Of a stretch of DNA of 64,000 nt, positions 1 to 7,601 are shown one piece after another. Each line of letters opens with the position of its first letter. The stretch's first letter is position 1. This DNA comes from Gracilimonas sp965227785 (GTDB lineage: Bacteria > Bacteroidota > Rhodothermia > Balneolales > Balneolaceae). A program made the position numbers and the translations under genes. Where the stretch lies: contig NZ_OZ245785.1 in assembly GCF_965227785.1 (NCBI RefSeq), forward strand, positions 1,550,001 to 1,614,000. Reading direction: 5' to 3'. A model generated the notes under the pieces. The model was given only the letters and a program-made list of their open reading frames with translations, had not been told where the DNA came from and searched no databases.

Positions 1-416
1 AGATAAATAGAAAGTAAGGACATAACTACAAAAAGATCGATCATAAAAATATCCACAACTCTTTTTAGCAAAAAATAAGTATATATCTTTACACTCGATA
101 CATTATTTACATATAGTAGTTTCATTGAAGTTTTATTAAAAAAAACTTCGGATTGCATATTCAACCAATAGATTTTTATTGCATAAACAATATAGATTAA
201 TATTGAAAGAGTGTTTGAATACATAACAACACTAATTTCTCTATTATCAAATACAATTTTTGAAGGGCTAGAAAAATTATTCCATTTCACATCAAAGTAT
301 GCAGCTATATAACCATAAACTAGTATGTAACTCAACAACAATATGCCAAATGCATACTTGTTGGAAATTTTATTACTAGTTAAACCTTTCGAGATATTGT
401 AAACTCTAGCTAACAT
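1..416 (-). CDS. Membrane protein, probable ABC-2-type permease (3' end beyond window)
   Basis: An open frame starts at an ATG at 414-416 and runs off the left edge, giving 138 visible residues. The translation is hydrophobic with likely membrane segments at about residues 20-41, 66-82 and 122-138, separated by polar loops rich in Asn and Lys. It begins 4 bases after the stop of the ABC ATPase gene, so it is probably translationally coupled and supplies the membrane half of that transporter. I do not recognise a specific family from this fragment; the permease role is inferred from position and topology. Confidence 0.6.
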   Translation of the reverse strand, partial: MLARVYNISKGLTSNKISNKYAFGILLLSYILVYGYIAAYFDVKWNNFSSPSKIVFDNREISVVMYSNTLSILIYIVYAIKIYWLNMQSEVFFNKTSMKLLYVNNVSSVKIYTYFLLKRVVDIFMIDLFVVMSLLSIY

Positions 417-420
417 CACT

Positions 421-1116
421 CTAAATTAAGCTTAGCAATTCATTATACTCTAATCTTTCATCTTTTAAAATCACTCTTGTAATTCTTCCATTTCTCATGC
501 TAATGACCCTATCAAATCTGTTATTTATAGTAGCTATTTCATGACTTGAAATAATTATAATCCTCCCCTTCTTTGCTTCATTAATCAATACCTCTATTAG
601 ATATTCTTTACTTATGGTATCTAAACCTTCGAGGGGTTCATCGAGTACTAGTAAATCAGACTCCGATGAAAGCACGATCGAAATTAATATTAACTTCTTC
701 ATCCCCTTTGATAAATGCCCTATTTCCTTAGCATCAAAACTATCTAACTCAAATTTCTCGCATATATATTTATGGAGACTTTTATTAAATCTTTGCTCAG
801 CTTCCAAAAGCATTCTAAAACTATTTTGAAAGTCTTTGATTCTAATTCCCCTAGGCATCTCTAATTCTTCCGGGAGATATGTTTTTTTGAGGTTTTTGGC
901 ACTTAGGTTTTCACCATCTTTCAAAAATGTGCAAGTTCCATTATAGCTTCTATTTAAATTCAACAAACATTCAATAAGACTTGACTTTCCCGCCCCATTT
1001 CTTCCATAAATCAGATATGTAAATCCTGAATTAAAAGTAATAGATACATCTTCTAAAACTTTTTTTTTGCCTGCATCTAAACAAAGGCTATCAATCTTAA
1101 TCTCAAAATCACTCAT
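421..1116 (-). CDS. ABC transporter ATP-binding protein (CcmA/BcrA-like)
   Basis: This 231-residue protein has the core elements of an ABC ATPase: Walker A GRNGAGKSS (38-46), a YLPEE segment in the Q-loop area (80-84), a signature variant LSKGM (135-139), Walker B LLVLDE (155-160) and switch His192. The LSKGM signature and YLPEE are typical of ABC-2 exporters of the CcmA, BcrA and YxlF type rather than of importers. Its start overlaps the end of the propeller lipoprotein gene by 8 bases and its stop is 4 bases before a membrane protein, so the three appear co-transcribed. It probably powers export of, or self-protection against, a compound or peptide made by this locus; that role is inferred. 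Confidence 0.88.
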   Translation of the reverse strand: MSDFEIKIDSLCLDAGKKKVLEDVSITFNSGFTYLIYGRNGAGKSSLIECLLNLNRSYNGTCTFLKDGENLSAKNLKKTYLPEELEMPRGIRIKDFQNSFRMLLEAEQRFNKSLHKYICEKFELDSFDAKEIGHLSKGMKKLILISIVLSSESDLLVLDEPLEGLDTISKEYLIEVLINEAKKGRIIIISSHEIATINNRFDRVISMRNGRITRVILKDERLEYNELLSLI

Positions 1117-2062
1117 TTATCATAAAGTTATAGATGACTATTCTCTGCAATGTATCTTCTACAGCAACGAGTTTATCTTCAGAAAAAAACTTGTAATAGT
1201 TCACACTACTTGGAACATGATATGAATATAAGTATTCACCAGAATCGCTAAATACATGCCCTTTCTTTCTCTTCGCTTTTGGCGTACTGATGTGATCATC
1301 ATAAAAGTACAAATGAATATTATTACTACTTTTAGATATATTTTTAGTAGCGAATTTGACTGAGTCTCGATTTATAACTGGTAAGCTAATTAAATCTGAC
1401 ATCCCATATCCTACTTTATAAATAGCAAGCCTTGGATCAAATGTGTAGGAAATAAAGAAATTATTATTTGTATAAATGGCTTCTTTAAATGTCAAGTTAT
1501 TACCTGGCCAATCTTCTACAAACTTTAAACTTCTAGTTAAGCTTCCATCAAAATGCATTATGTCAATTCCCTCTTTGATATGGTAAAACACAGCGATCTC
1601 GTCTTGTGAATAACAAACAATTTCCTCAGGAATAGCATCTAATAGAACTGAGCTGATATAATTTAAATCAATATCATACACCTGATATCTTGCGGCCTTA
1701 AGTTCGAAAGCGATCAAATTATTCTCATCGCATATTAATAGACTAGGCTTAGCTTCTACGTCATATTCATTTGGACCATCACCAATTCCACCTGTTTGAT
1801 TTACAACACTATCATTTACAATTTTAACTATAGAGCCACTGTTTTGGTCGAATCCAAAGAATTGACCATTTTTTGAGGCTACTATATCTATAAAACTATA
1901 GTCAGAGCTATCTCCGTCAAAGCTAAAAACTTTCTCAAAAAATACCGTTCTATATTTTACATCATTAGGTCCAATCTCTGTAATTGTTTTGTCATGATGA
2001 CCTCCGCTACATGACAAAGAAAATATTACTAGGCTAATAAAAAATTGAAGGACGTATTTCAT
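1109..2062 (-). CDS. 6-bladed beta-propeller lipoprotein
   Basis: The 317-residue product starts with a lipoprotein signal peptide, with Cys18 in an LSCS lipobox, and is predicted to be anchored in a membrane outside the cytoplasm. The rest consists of repeated beta-rich stretches of the kind seen in Bacteroidota 6-bladed propeller proteins, for example FFGFDQNSGSIVKI and LIAFELKAARYQVYDI. No catalytic motif is visible. In this phylum such propellers are often encoded beside short secreted peptides, and two lie immediately upstream here. A binding, chaperone or immunity role for the peptides is possible but not shown by the sequence. Confidence 0.7.
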   Translation of the reverse strand: MKYVLQFFISLVIFSLSCSGGHHDKTITEIGPNDVKYRTVFFEKVFSFDGDSSDYSFIDIVASKNGQFFGFDQNSGSIVKIVNDSVVNQTGGIGDGPNEYDVEAKPSLLICDENNLIAFELKAARYQVYDIDLNYISSVLLDAIPEEIVCYSQDEIAVFYHIKEGIDIMHFDGSLTRSLKFVEDWPGNNLTFKEAIYTNNNFFISYTFDPRLAIYKVGYGMSDLISLPVINRDSVKFATKNISKSSNNIHLYFYDDHISTPKAKRKKGHVFSDSGEYLYSYHVPSSVNYYKFFSEDKLVAVEDTLQRIVIYNFMINE

Positions 2063-2117
2063 AAACTCCTAAATAAAGAGAGTCTAAAGAGCGAACTATA
2101 TTTTTTAAAAATGCTCA

Positions 2118-2348
2118 CTATAGAAGTTCTTTCACAAATTCAGCTACATTACAAACCCCCTCAGATAACTCGCAACCAGCCCTACACGCGAATCTTCCAG
2201 CACCATCAAAAAATGTATCTCCTCCATAATTTTCATTGCATTCTTTAAGACATGCGTTTCGAGTTTCTTTACATCCAGCATCCAAGTTCGTTGTATTTGC
2301 TACGTTCAGTAACAGAGCGACAAATAACATTAATATTAATTTTTTCAT
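2118..2348 (-). CDS. Small secreted Cys-rich peptide (copy B)
   Basis: This 76-residue protein has a hydrophobic signal peptide (about residues 1-23) and a mature part of about 50 residues with six cysteines spaced C-x6-C-x3-C-x17-C-x3-C-x6-C. The spacing is a mirror image about the centre, and the midpoint carries a GDTxxDGAGR segment. It is a paralogue of the peptide encoded just upstream, with all six cysteines in register. A GGAGAG ribosome-binding site precedes the ATG. The pattern suggests a disulfide-stapled helical hairpin, resembling the twin CX3C arrangement. I do not recognise a named family. Confidence 0.75.
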   Translation of the reverse strand: MKKLILMLFVALLLNVANTTNLDAGCKETRNACLKECNENYGGDTFFDGAGRFACRAGCELSEGVCNVAEFVKELL

Positions 2349-2364
2349 GGTTCTCTCCGTTTAT

Positions 2365-2595
2365 TTAAAATGTATTGACTAAAAACTCACCATATCTACA
2401 AAAGGCTTCAGATATCTCACACTCTGCTCTACACCATAGTCTACCTGCACCATCCCAAGCAGTATCGCCTGTATAATATGTATTACAATCTTCCATACAA
2501 GCATCTCCATAATCTCCGCAAACATCACGAGCTTCAGCACTTCCCGTATAAGAAGATAAGATAACTGCCATTATTACTATACTTAACTTTTTCAT
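2365..2595 (-). CDS. Small secreted Cys-rich peptide (copy A)
   Basis: This is the first gene after the promoter region of the locus. The 76-residue product has a signal peptide likely cleaved after residues 19-22 (TGSAEA region). Its mature part has the same six-Cys spacing, C-x6-C-x3-C-x17-C-x3-C-x6-C, as copy B. Shared residues outside the cysteines include the GDT and DGAGR blocks, CRAxCExSE and a terminal EF. A strong purine tract (GGGGGAAG) lies just before the ATG. The signal peptides and flanking residues differ more than the Cys framework, so the framework appears to be selected. A toxin, pheromone or structural role cannot be chosen from sequence. Confidence 0.75.
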   Translation of the reverse strand: MKKLSIVIMAVILSSYTGSAEARDVCGDYGDACMEDCNTYYTGDTAWDGAGRLWCRAECEISEAFCRYGEFLVNTF

Positions 2596-2637
2596 AGTTC
2601 TTCCCCCATTTAATTAACATTTGGTCTTTGTAATTGT

Positions 2638-2663
2638 ACACTAGTTTTAATGTTCACACTAGT
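2638..2663. repeat. Direct repeat ACACTAGT x2
   Basis: The 8-mer ACACTAGT occurs at 2638-2645 and again at 2656-2663, spaced 18 bases start to start, in the leader of the peptide genes. It could be a protein-binding site or part of the leader RNA. No function is assigned. Confidence 0.4.
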
Positions 2664-2700
2664 AATTAATACTTCATCAGAATCTTACTCAACCATTTCT

Positions 2701-2733
2701 TGTATCCATTTTGAACTATTTGTATCCGATTTG
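2701..2733. promoter_or_regulatory. Candidate AraC-type operator: TGTATCC direct repeats
   Basis: TGTATCCATTTTG (2701-2713) and TGTATCCGATTTG (2721-2733) match at 11 of 13 positions and are offset by 20 bases, about two helical turns. This is the usual geometry for AraC-family direct-repeat sites. They lie between the end of the AraC-type gene and the first peptide gene, so they may be its target. Confidence 0.45.
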
Positions 2734-2751
2734 TAACAAAAATATCATTAA

Positions 2752-3126
2752 TCAAAATTGAAGATCACTATCACATAAAGTTTTTATCCTCAATTCACTA
2801 AAGCTTGTATCAAAGTTTCTGCTTAAAAATTGATACAAAACCTTATCATTTCTTAACCCACATTCATTAGCAACTCCATAACAACCCATTTCAGGATGCT
2901 TTTTAATAACCTTTATAATTGAATCTAAACGAACGAGCATCATTAGCATCTTAGGAGATATACCATAGTGTTTGGCTATAAGACGATTAAGTTTTGTTTT
3001 GGAACATCTAACTTTAAAAGCCCAATCTTGTACATGCCGTATACTTCTAATATCACTTTTCAGAATTAATGCAGCATTTTGTGCTTCCCTCAAACCGCGC
3101 TTTTTCTTTATCTCTTTATTATTCAT
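2752..3126 (-). CDS. AraC-type helix-turn-helix protein (DNA-binding domain only)
   Basis: The 124-residue protein is little more than an AraC/XylS DNA-binding domain. A first HTH covers about residues 31-65 (VQDWAFKVRCSKTKLNRLI followed by YGISPKMLMM). A second covers about 75-112 (GVANECGLRNDKVLYQFLSRNF followed by DTSFSELR), matching the usual A-x-x-x-G-F and F-G-x-S-P-x-x-Y/L-R pattern. No ligand-binding domain is present. It is transcribed towards the peptide-propeller-ABC genes and is probably their activator, but whether it shares their transcript is not clear. Confidence 0.72.
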   Translation of the reverse strand: MNNKEIKKKRGLREAQNAALILKSDIRSIRHVQDWAFKVRCSKTKLNRLIAKHYGISPKMLMMLVRLDSIIKVIKKHPEMGCYGVANECGLRNDKVLYQFLSRNFDTSFSELRIKTLCDSDLQF

Positions 3127-3329
3127 TTAAACCCCCATCAATCCAATATTTTGTACCTGACGCTTAAGAGTAGAATGTGTACCACTTGTTACATTAGAAA
3201 GCCTTAACAAATCAGCAGATGACTTTACAATCAGAATAACCACCTTTTATTTCTATTCCCGAACTACTCTTTTTAAATTCCCGTTGTGTAGAGTGAAAAG
3301 CGCTTCCAAAAAACTGTATATTCATACTT

Positions 3330-4274
3330 ATGGAAAAACAAGAAAAGTTAGACGAATTTCAGGACCGCATTGATGCGGGTGAAAAAATTGAACCTAAAGA
3401 CTGGATGCCCGAACGGTATCGCCAGCAATTAATCAGAATGATGAGCCAGCATGCTCACTCTGAAATTGTTGGGATGCTTCCGGAAGGCAACTGGATTGAA
3501 CGTGCCCCTTCCTTAAAACGGAAATTGGTGCTTTTGGCTAAAGTTCAGGACGAAGCCGGCCACGGACTATATCTGTATAGTGCCACGGAAACCCTCGGCA
3601 TTGATCGAAGTGAGCTGGTTGATCAGTATTTATATGGCAGCGCCAAGTATTCCAGCATCTTCAACTACCCGACCATGACCTATGCCGATATCTGTGCCAT
3701 CGGGTGGTTGGTTGACGGAGCTGCTATTGTAAACCAAACCATGCTGGCCCGTTCTTCTTATGGCCCTTATTCCCGAGCGAATGTTCGCATCTGTAAGGAA
3801 GAAAGCTTTCACAAAAAGCAGGGATATGAAATGCTCGCCAAAATGGCGGATGGAACCCCGGAGCAACAGAAAATGGCTCAGGATTCTGTTAATCGCTGGT
3901 GGTGGCCAAGCCTGATGATGTTCGGCCCGCACGATTCTGATTCTCCAAACAGTGCTGAACTCATTAAATGGCAGGTGAAGCTTAAAACCAATGATGAGCT
4001 CCGCCAGCATTTTGTGGATCGTATGGTGATGGAAGCGGAAGCCATTGGTGTTACCCTGCCCGATCCAGATTTGGAATACAATGAAGAAACCGGCCACTGG
4101 GACTTTGGTGATATTCCCTGGGATGAATTCTGGAACGTGGTTAAAGGCAATGGCATCATGAACCGGGATCGAATGAAAGCCCGGCGCAAAGCTCATGAAG
4201 ATGGCGAATGGGTTCGTGAAGCAGCTGCCGAATACGCCCGCAAGAAGAAATTGAGCCAGGAAAAGGCATCGTAA
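3330..4274 (+). CDS. paaA: 1,2-phenylacetyl-CoA epoxidase, catalytic subunit PaaA
   Basis: PaaA is the di-iron oxygenase subunit that converts phenylacetyl-CoA to the ring 1,2-epoxide. The 314-residue length fits the family (about 310). Likely iron ligands are visible at Glu45, the E75-x-x-H78 motif in QDEAGH, Asp129 and the E158-x-x-H161 motif in KEESFH. It is the first gene of a plus-strand paa run, and paaB follows after an 80-base spacer holding a perfect hairpin. The 200 bases upstream mark the sharp change from the AT-rich minus-strand locus; no clear promoter or PaaX/PaaR-type operator was recognised there. Confidence 0.96.
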   Translation: MEKQEKLDEFQDRIDAGEKIEPKDWMPERYRQQLIRMMSQHAHSEIVGMLPEGNWIERAPSLKRKLVLLAKVQDEAGHGLYLYSATETLGIDRSELVDQYLYGSAKYSSIFNYPTMTYADICAIGWLVDGAAIVNQTMLARSSYGPYSRANVRICKEESFHKKQGYEMLAKMADGTPEQQKMAQDSVNRWWWPSLMMFGPHDSDSPNSAELIKWQVKLKTNDELRQHFVDRMVMEAEAIGVTLPDPDLEYNEETGHWDFGDIPWDEFWNVVKGNGIMNRDRMKARRKAHEDGEWVREAAAEYARKKKLSQEKAS

Positions 4275-4281
4275 TTAGAAC

Positions 4282-4323
4282 TCAGGACTCAGAATCCAGA
4301 ACCAGGGATATTCTGAGTCCTGA
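4282..4323. repeat. Intergenic hairpin, CTGAGTTC-type word family
   Basis: A perfect 14-bp inverted repeat (4282-4295 with 4310-4323, 14-base loop) fills the paaA-paaB gap. The arm reads TCAGGACTCAGAAT. No T-run follows, so it is not a typical intrinsic terminator. Related words recur at 8.9, 11.3 and 13.5-13.9 kb. Confidence 0.75.
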
Positions 4324-4354
4324 ATCCTTTCCAAAATTCGAAAACAGATTATAA

Positions 4355-4657
4355 ATGTCAGAAGAAAACAACAAAGACAATTTGCCTCTGTGGGAGGTTT
4401 TTACGCAACCGAAATCAGGCAAACCTCATGAACATGCCGGCAGCCTTCATGCGGCTGATAAAGAAATGGCGCTGCAAAATGCCCGGGATGTTTATTCCCG
4501 ACGTAATGAAGCCGTCAGCATTTGGGTGGTGGAATCAAAATACATAACCGCTTCCACCCCGGAAGATATGGGGCCGTTTTTTGATCCCGCCAATGATAAG
4601 CCGTACCGGCATCCACAGTTTTATAGTGTACCACGAGCCGTAAAGAAAAGATCATGA
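4355..4657 (+). CDS. paaB: 1,2-phenylacetyl-CoA epoxidase, subunit PaaB
   Basis: This 100-residue protein matches the small PaaB subunit of the epoxidase. It opens with PLWEVFTQPKSGKPHEHAGSL, continues with the NARDVYSRR segment and ends in a DPANDKPYRHP tail region, all typical of the family. PaaB bridges PaaAC units and has no catalytic residues of its own. Its stop overlaps the paaC start by 4 bases (ATGA), indicating translational coupling and stoichiometric production with PaaC. Confidence 0.95.
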   Translation: MSEENNKDNLPLWEVFTQPKSGKPHEHAGSLHAADKEMALQNARDVYSRRNEAVSIWVVESKYITASTPEDMGPFFDPANDKPYRHPQFYSVPRAVKKRS

Positions 4658-5439
4658 GTACAGCTACAAAAGAATTGACTAAACAGGAAGCATTTTTAAC
4701 CTACCTGCTCAGGTTGGCCGACGACCGTCTTATCCTCGGTCAACGTAACGCCGAATGGTGCGGGCACGGACCTGAGCTTGAAGAAGATTTAGCTCTCGCC
4801 AATATCTCTCTGGATTTGATTGGCCATGCAACCGCTTTATATGAATATGCGGCCGAAATTGAAGGTGAAGGGCATGATGAGGATTACTTTGCTTTTTTCC
4901 GGGATGACCGGGACTTCACCAACCTTCAGCTTTGTGAATTACCAAAAGGGGACTTCGGCTTTACCATAGCCCGTCAGTTTTTGTTCAGCGCCTTCAGTTA
5001 TTTTCAGTACGAGCGTTTGAAAGAAGCGGATGATGAGCAATTCTCCGGGATGATCAGCAAGCACCTCAAGGAAATTAAGTATCACCTGCGCCATAGTCGC
5101 GAATGGGTATTGCGCCTCGGTGACGGTACCGAAGAGAGTCATAATCGCATTCAGGAATCTTTTGATGAACTCTGGATGTATCTCGGTGAACTTTTCTATA
5201 TGGATAAGGTTGACGAACTGATGATAAAAGAGGGGCTTGGAATTGATTCATCGGAATTTAAAGATGAGTGGACAAAGCTAATTGAAGATACGCTCACCGA
5301 AGCTACACTAACCGTTCCGGATTGGGATCAGTTTATGATGAGCGGAAGCCGGAAGGGAATTCACACCGAACATTTGGGACATATGTTGGCCCAGATGCAG
5401 TTCCTCCGACGCTCATATCCTGATGCAGAGTGGAAATAG
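4654..5439 (+). CDS. paaC: 1,2-phenylacetyl-CoA epoxidase, structural subunit PaaC
   Basis: The 261-residue protein is the ferritin-like partner of PaaA, which lacks an active di-iron site but stabilises the catalytic subunit. Recognisable PaaC features are LRLADDRLILGQRNAEWCGHGPELEED near the N terminus (first 50 residues), the AxxxYEYA segment, and the C-terminal SGSRKGIHTEHLGHMLAQMQ followed by RSYPDAEW. The gene overlaps paaB by 4 bases and is separated from paaD by a spacer holding a 24-base imperfect hairpin. Confidence 0.95.
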   Translation: MSTATKELTKQEAFLTYLLRLADDRLILGQRNAEWCGHGPELEEDLALANISLDLIGHATALYEYAAEIEGEGHDEDYFAFFRDDRDFTNLQLCELPKGDFGFTIARQFLFSAFSYFQYERLKEADDEQFSGMISKHLKEIKYHLRHSREWVLRLGDGTEESHNRIQESFDELWMYLGELFYMDKVDELMIKEGLGIDSSEFKDEWTKLIEDTLTEATLTVPDWDQFMMSGSRKGIHTEHLGHMLAQMQFLRRSYPDAEWK

Positions 5440-5450
5440 CATAGATTTGA

Positions 5451-5511
5451 GATAAAAGACATAAGATGTAAGACCGGCTGTGCAAAAGTCTAACATCTTA
5501 TGTCTATCATC
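5451..5511. repeat. Intergenic hairpin (ACATAAGATGT word)
   Basis: Arms 5451-5474 and 5488-5511 are complementary at 21 of 24 positions around a 13-base loop, between paaC and paaD. The core is GACATAAGATGT. It has the same architecture as the other junction hairpins but belongs to a different word family. No T-tract follows. Confidence 0.75.
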
Positions 5512-5525
5512 TAAATTACTAACAC

Positions 5526-6032
5526 ATGGCAACAATCCAGCTACATACCGAGGAGCAAATTTGGGAGTATCTCAAAGAAGTTACCGATCCTGAAATCCCG
5601 GTTTTAAATATCGTGGAGATGGGAATTGCCCGGAAAGTTGAAGTTGAAGACGGCCACGTTTTGGTTAAAATCACCCCTACATATTCCGGCTGCCCGGCTA
5701 TGAATGCCATTGAAAAGCTGGTAAATGAGAAACTGGAAGAACGAGGGGTTGAAAACTATTCGGTCAAACTGGATTTCGCCGAGACCTGGACCACTGACTG
5801 GATGACGGAGGAAGCAAAATCCAAGCTCAAGGATTATGGCATAGCTCCTCCCGGGAAATCAGAGGAGGAAGAAGATTTTCTAAAAAGTTTGTCCAGCACT
5901 AAAGTTGTCCCTTGTCCTTTCTGTGATTCTTTTGAGACCGAGCTGGTAAGTCAATTCGGATCAACGGCCTGTAAATCTCAGTATTTCTGTAACAACTGCG
6001 ATCAGCCCTTCGAGCATTTCAAGTGCATTTGA
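5526..6032 (+). CDS. paaD: Phenylacetyl-CoA epoxidase maturation protein PaaD
   Basis: The 168-residue protein has an N-terminal MIP18/DUF59 fold with DPEIPVLNIVEMGIAR (21-36) and TPTYSGCPAM (50-59). A C-terminal zinc-ribbon-like tail has C130-x2-C133, Cys149, C155-x2-C158 and Cys167. This two-part layout is characteristic of PaaD, which is needed for epoxidase function, probably in iron or Fe-S cofactor assembly. Its usual neighbour paaE, the reductase, does not follow; paaG comes next after 114 bases. Confidence 0.95.
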   Translation: MATIQLHTEEQIWEYLKEVTDPEIPVLNIVEMGIARKVEVEDGHVLVKITPTYSGCPAMNAIEKLVNEKLEERGVENYSVKLDFAETWTTDWMTEEAKSKLKDYGIAPPGKSEEEEDFLKSLSSTKVVPCPFCDSFETELVSQFGSTACKSQYFCNNCDQPFEHFKCI

Positions 6033-6146
6033 ATCGCACATTATTGAGGTTTTGGTTTAGCAGATATTTGGTTTTTTGTGATAATGCTTCCATTCAATAA
6101 ATTAAACCCGAATGAAATCTGTGTAATCCTTTAATCCAATAAATCT

Positions 6147-6926
6147 GTGATCACTACTGACCTTACCAACGGCGTCTTCACTATTACCTTAAACCGACCG
6201 GATAAGCTAAACAGCTTTATCTTCGAAATGGCGAATCAGCTTAAGGAAGCTCTGCACCGAGCCGAATCTGATGATGACGTCCGGTGCATTCTTTTAACCG
6301 GAGAAGGACGTGCTTTTTGTGCAGGGCAGGATTTAGCCGAGGCCACAGAGGTATCAGATGACCCGGAAAGGGATCTCAGTGAAATTGTCCATCACACCTA
6401 CATTCCTATTATTAAAGGAATCCGGAAGTTGGAGAAGCCGGTTGTTTGTGCAGTGAATGGAACTGCTGCCGGTGCCGGTGCGAATATTGCCCTTGCCTGT
6501 GATATCGTAATTGCCAGCGAAGATGCCGCTTTCATTCAGTCCTTTTCTCAAATCGGGTTGATTCCTGACAGTGGTGGAACCTACATCTTACCAAGACTCA
6601 TCGGACTTGCCCGAGCCACAGCACTTACATTCCTTGGGGAGAAAGTATCTGCCACAGAAGCGGTTGAAATGGGAATGATCTGGAAAGCCTACCCTGCTGA
6701 AACCTATATGGACGAAGCTAAAGAAGTCGCGGCTAAACTGGCCAAGATGCCTACCAAAGGATTTGGCCTTACCAAACGGGGATTCAATGCCGGGTTTTCA
6801 AACAGCCTCGAAGATCAAATGAAACTGGAAGCCAAGCTACAAGCTGAAGCTGGAGAAACTCATGACTATAATGAAGGCGTCAAAGCTTTTATGGAGAAAA
6901 GGAAGCCAGAGTTTAAGGGGCAATAA
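6147..6926 (+). CDS. paaG: Epoxy-phenylacetyl-CoA isomerase PaaG (crotonase family)
   Basis: PaaG isomerises ring-1,2-epoxyphenylacetyl-CoA to oxepin-CoA. The 259-residue crotonase has the first oxyanion-hole segment FCAGQDL (58-63), the second GTAAGAGANIALACD (105-119) and Asp141 in PDSGGTY, the position of the catalytic Asp of PaaG enzymes. It uses a GTG start (GTG ATC ACT ACT GAC); no upstream in-frame ATG fits. The spacer before it carries short AATCTGTG direct words near the start codon. The toxin-antitoxin pair begins 2 bases after its stop, on the other strand. Confidence 0.92.
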   Translation: MITTDLTNGVFTITLNRPDKLNSFIFEMANQLKEALHRAESDDDVRCILLTGEGRAFCAGQDLAEATEVSDDPERDLSEIVHHTYIPIIKGIRKLEKPVVCAVNGTAAGAGANIALACDIVIASEDAAFIQSFSQIGLIPDSGGTYILPRLIGLARATALTFLGEKVSATEAVEMGMIWKAYPAETYMDEAKEVAAKLAKMPTKGFGLTKRGFNAGFSNSLEDQMKLEAKLQAEAGETHDYNEGVKAFMEKRKPEFKGQ

Positions 6927-6927
6927 A

Positions 6928-7347
6928 TCACAACTCATTTATCCCAATTACAAATTCTGAATAAGCTGTATTACTAACTCCTCTCAGCAATCTCTTATCG
7001 GCAGTATAGAACCTTCCGTTGTACTCGACGGCTAATGCCAGATAACAGGCATCGTATTGAGTCACCGGAAAGCGGGTAGAGATAAAAAATACTTCTCGGC
7101 TTAGTTTCTCGTAGGGAATAGTTATGAATGGTAAATTTCTTATGATCGAAAAAATTTCTTCCGCTCCGGGTATATCCAGCTCTCTTTTTCTAACTTTTTT
7201 TGACAAAATGTTATCAATCTCAATCAGAAAAAGATCCGGAACCACAAAATTTTCCAATTCATCAAAAAACCGGCGGGCCTCTTTACTTCCATCCTCCGGT
7301 AAAAACCATTTAATAGCAAAGCATGCGTCTATTACCGGAACATTCAT
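6928..7347 (-). CDS. PIN-domain toxin (VapC/FitB-like)
   Basis: This 139-residue protein has PIN RNase signatures: Asp7 in VIDACFAIKWF near the N terminus, a central acidic residue in DLFLIEIDN (about 42-47), D-A-C-Y-L-A-L-A near residue 98 and a TADKRL segment near residue 114. These would form the Mg-dependent active site of a VapC-type endoribonuclease. It is encoded downstream of, and overlaps by 4 bases, an RHH antitoxin gene. The stop is 2 bases from the paaG stop on the opposite strand, so the two genes are tightly convergent. Confidence 0.88.
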   Translation of the reverse strand: MNVPVIDACFAIKWFLPEDGSKEARRFFDELENFVVPDLFLIEIDNILSKKVRKRELDIPGAEEIFSIIRNLPFITIPYEKLSREVFFISTRFPVTQYDACYLALAVEYNGRFYTADKRLLRGVSNTAYSEFVIGINEL

Positions 7348-7580
7348 TCTTCTCTGTCTCTTGAAAGATCTTCAGCACTATCTGAAAACTTTTTCCCATC
7401 TGCTTTATACTTCATATAGACCTCTCTAACCATACTTTTGGTTTCACCTAACCCGGGGCCGGCATATAGTTCCAGCAAAGACTTTAATTCAGCTTGTAGC
7501 GATCTGTTATTTTTCTTTGCTCTTTCTTTGAGGTTGTTAAGCGTTTTCTCTTCGATATTTCTTACCAATACATCCGGCAT
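7344..7580 (-). CDS. FitA/VapB-like ribbon-helix-helix antitoxin
   Basis: The 78-residue protein starts MPDVLVRNIEEKTLNNLKER followed by AKKNNRSLQAELKSLLE, a typical Arc/FitA ribbon-helix-helix domain (strand about residues 3-7, helices about 9-20 and 25-38). The C-terminal half is charged and would wrap the PIN toxin. It precedes and overlaps the toxin gene by 4 bases, the usual order for autoregulated pairs. A perfect palindrome lies 22 bases upstream of the start. Confidence 0.88.
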   Translation of the reverse strand: MPDVLVRNIEEKTLNNLKERAKKNNRSLQAELKSLLELYAGPGLGETKSMVREVYMKYKADGKKFSDSAEDLSRDREE

Positions 7581-7601
7581 AATTCACTTGACTAATTATT
7601 T

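Noticed and set aside
614..829. Plus-strand ORF inside the ABC ATPase gene
   Set aside because: It lies wholly opposite Walker B and the signature region of a clear ATPase and shows no family features.
2045..2248. Plus-strand ORF opposite the first part of the propeller gene and peptide copy B
   Set aside because: The minus-strand genes have signal peptides, ribosome sites and a paralogue; this frame has none.
3630..4196. Long minus-strand ORF opposite paaA
   Set aside because: It is a shadow of a strongly conserved plus-strand gene, has no recognisable domain, and overlaps the paaA active-site codons.
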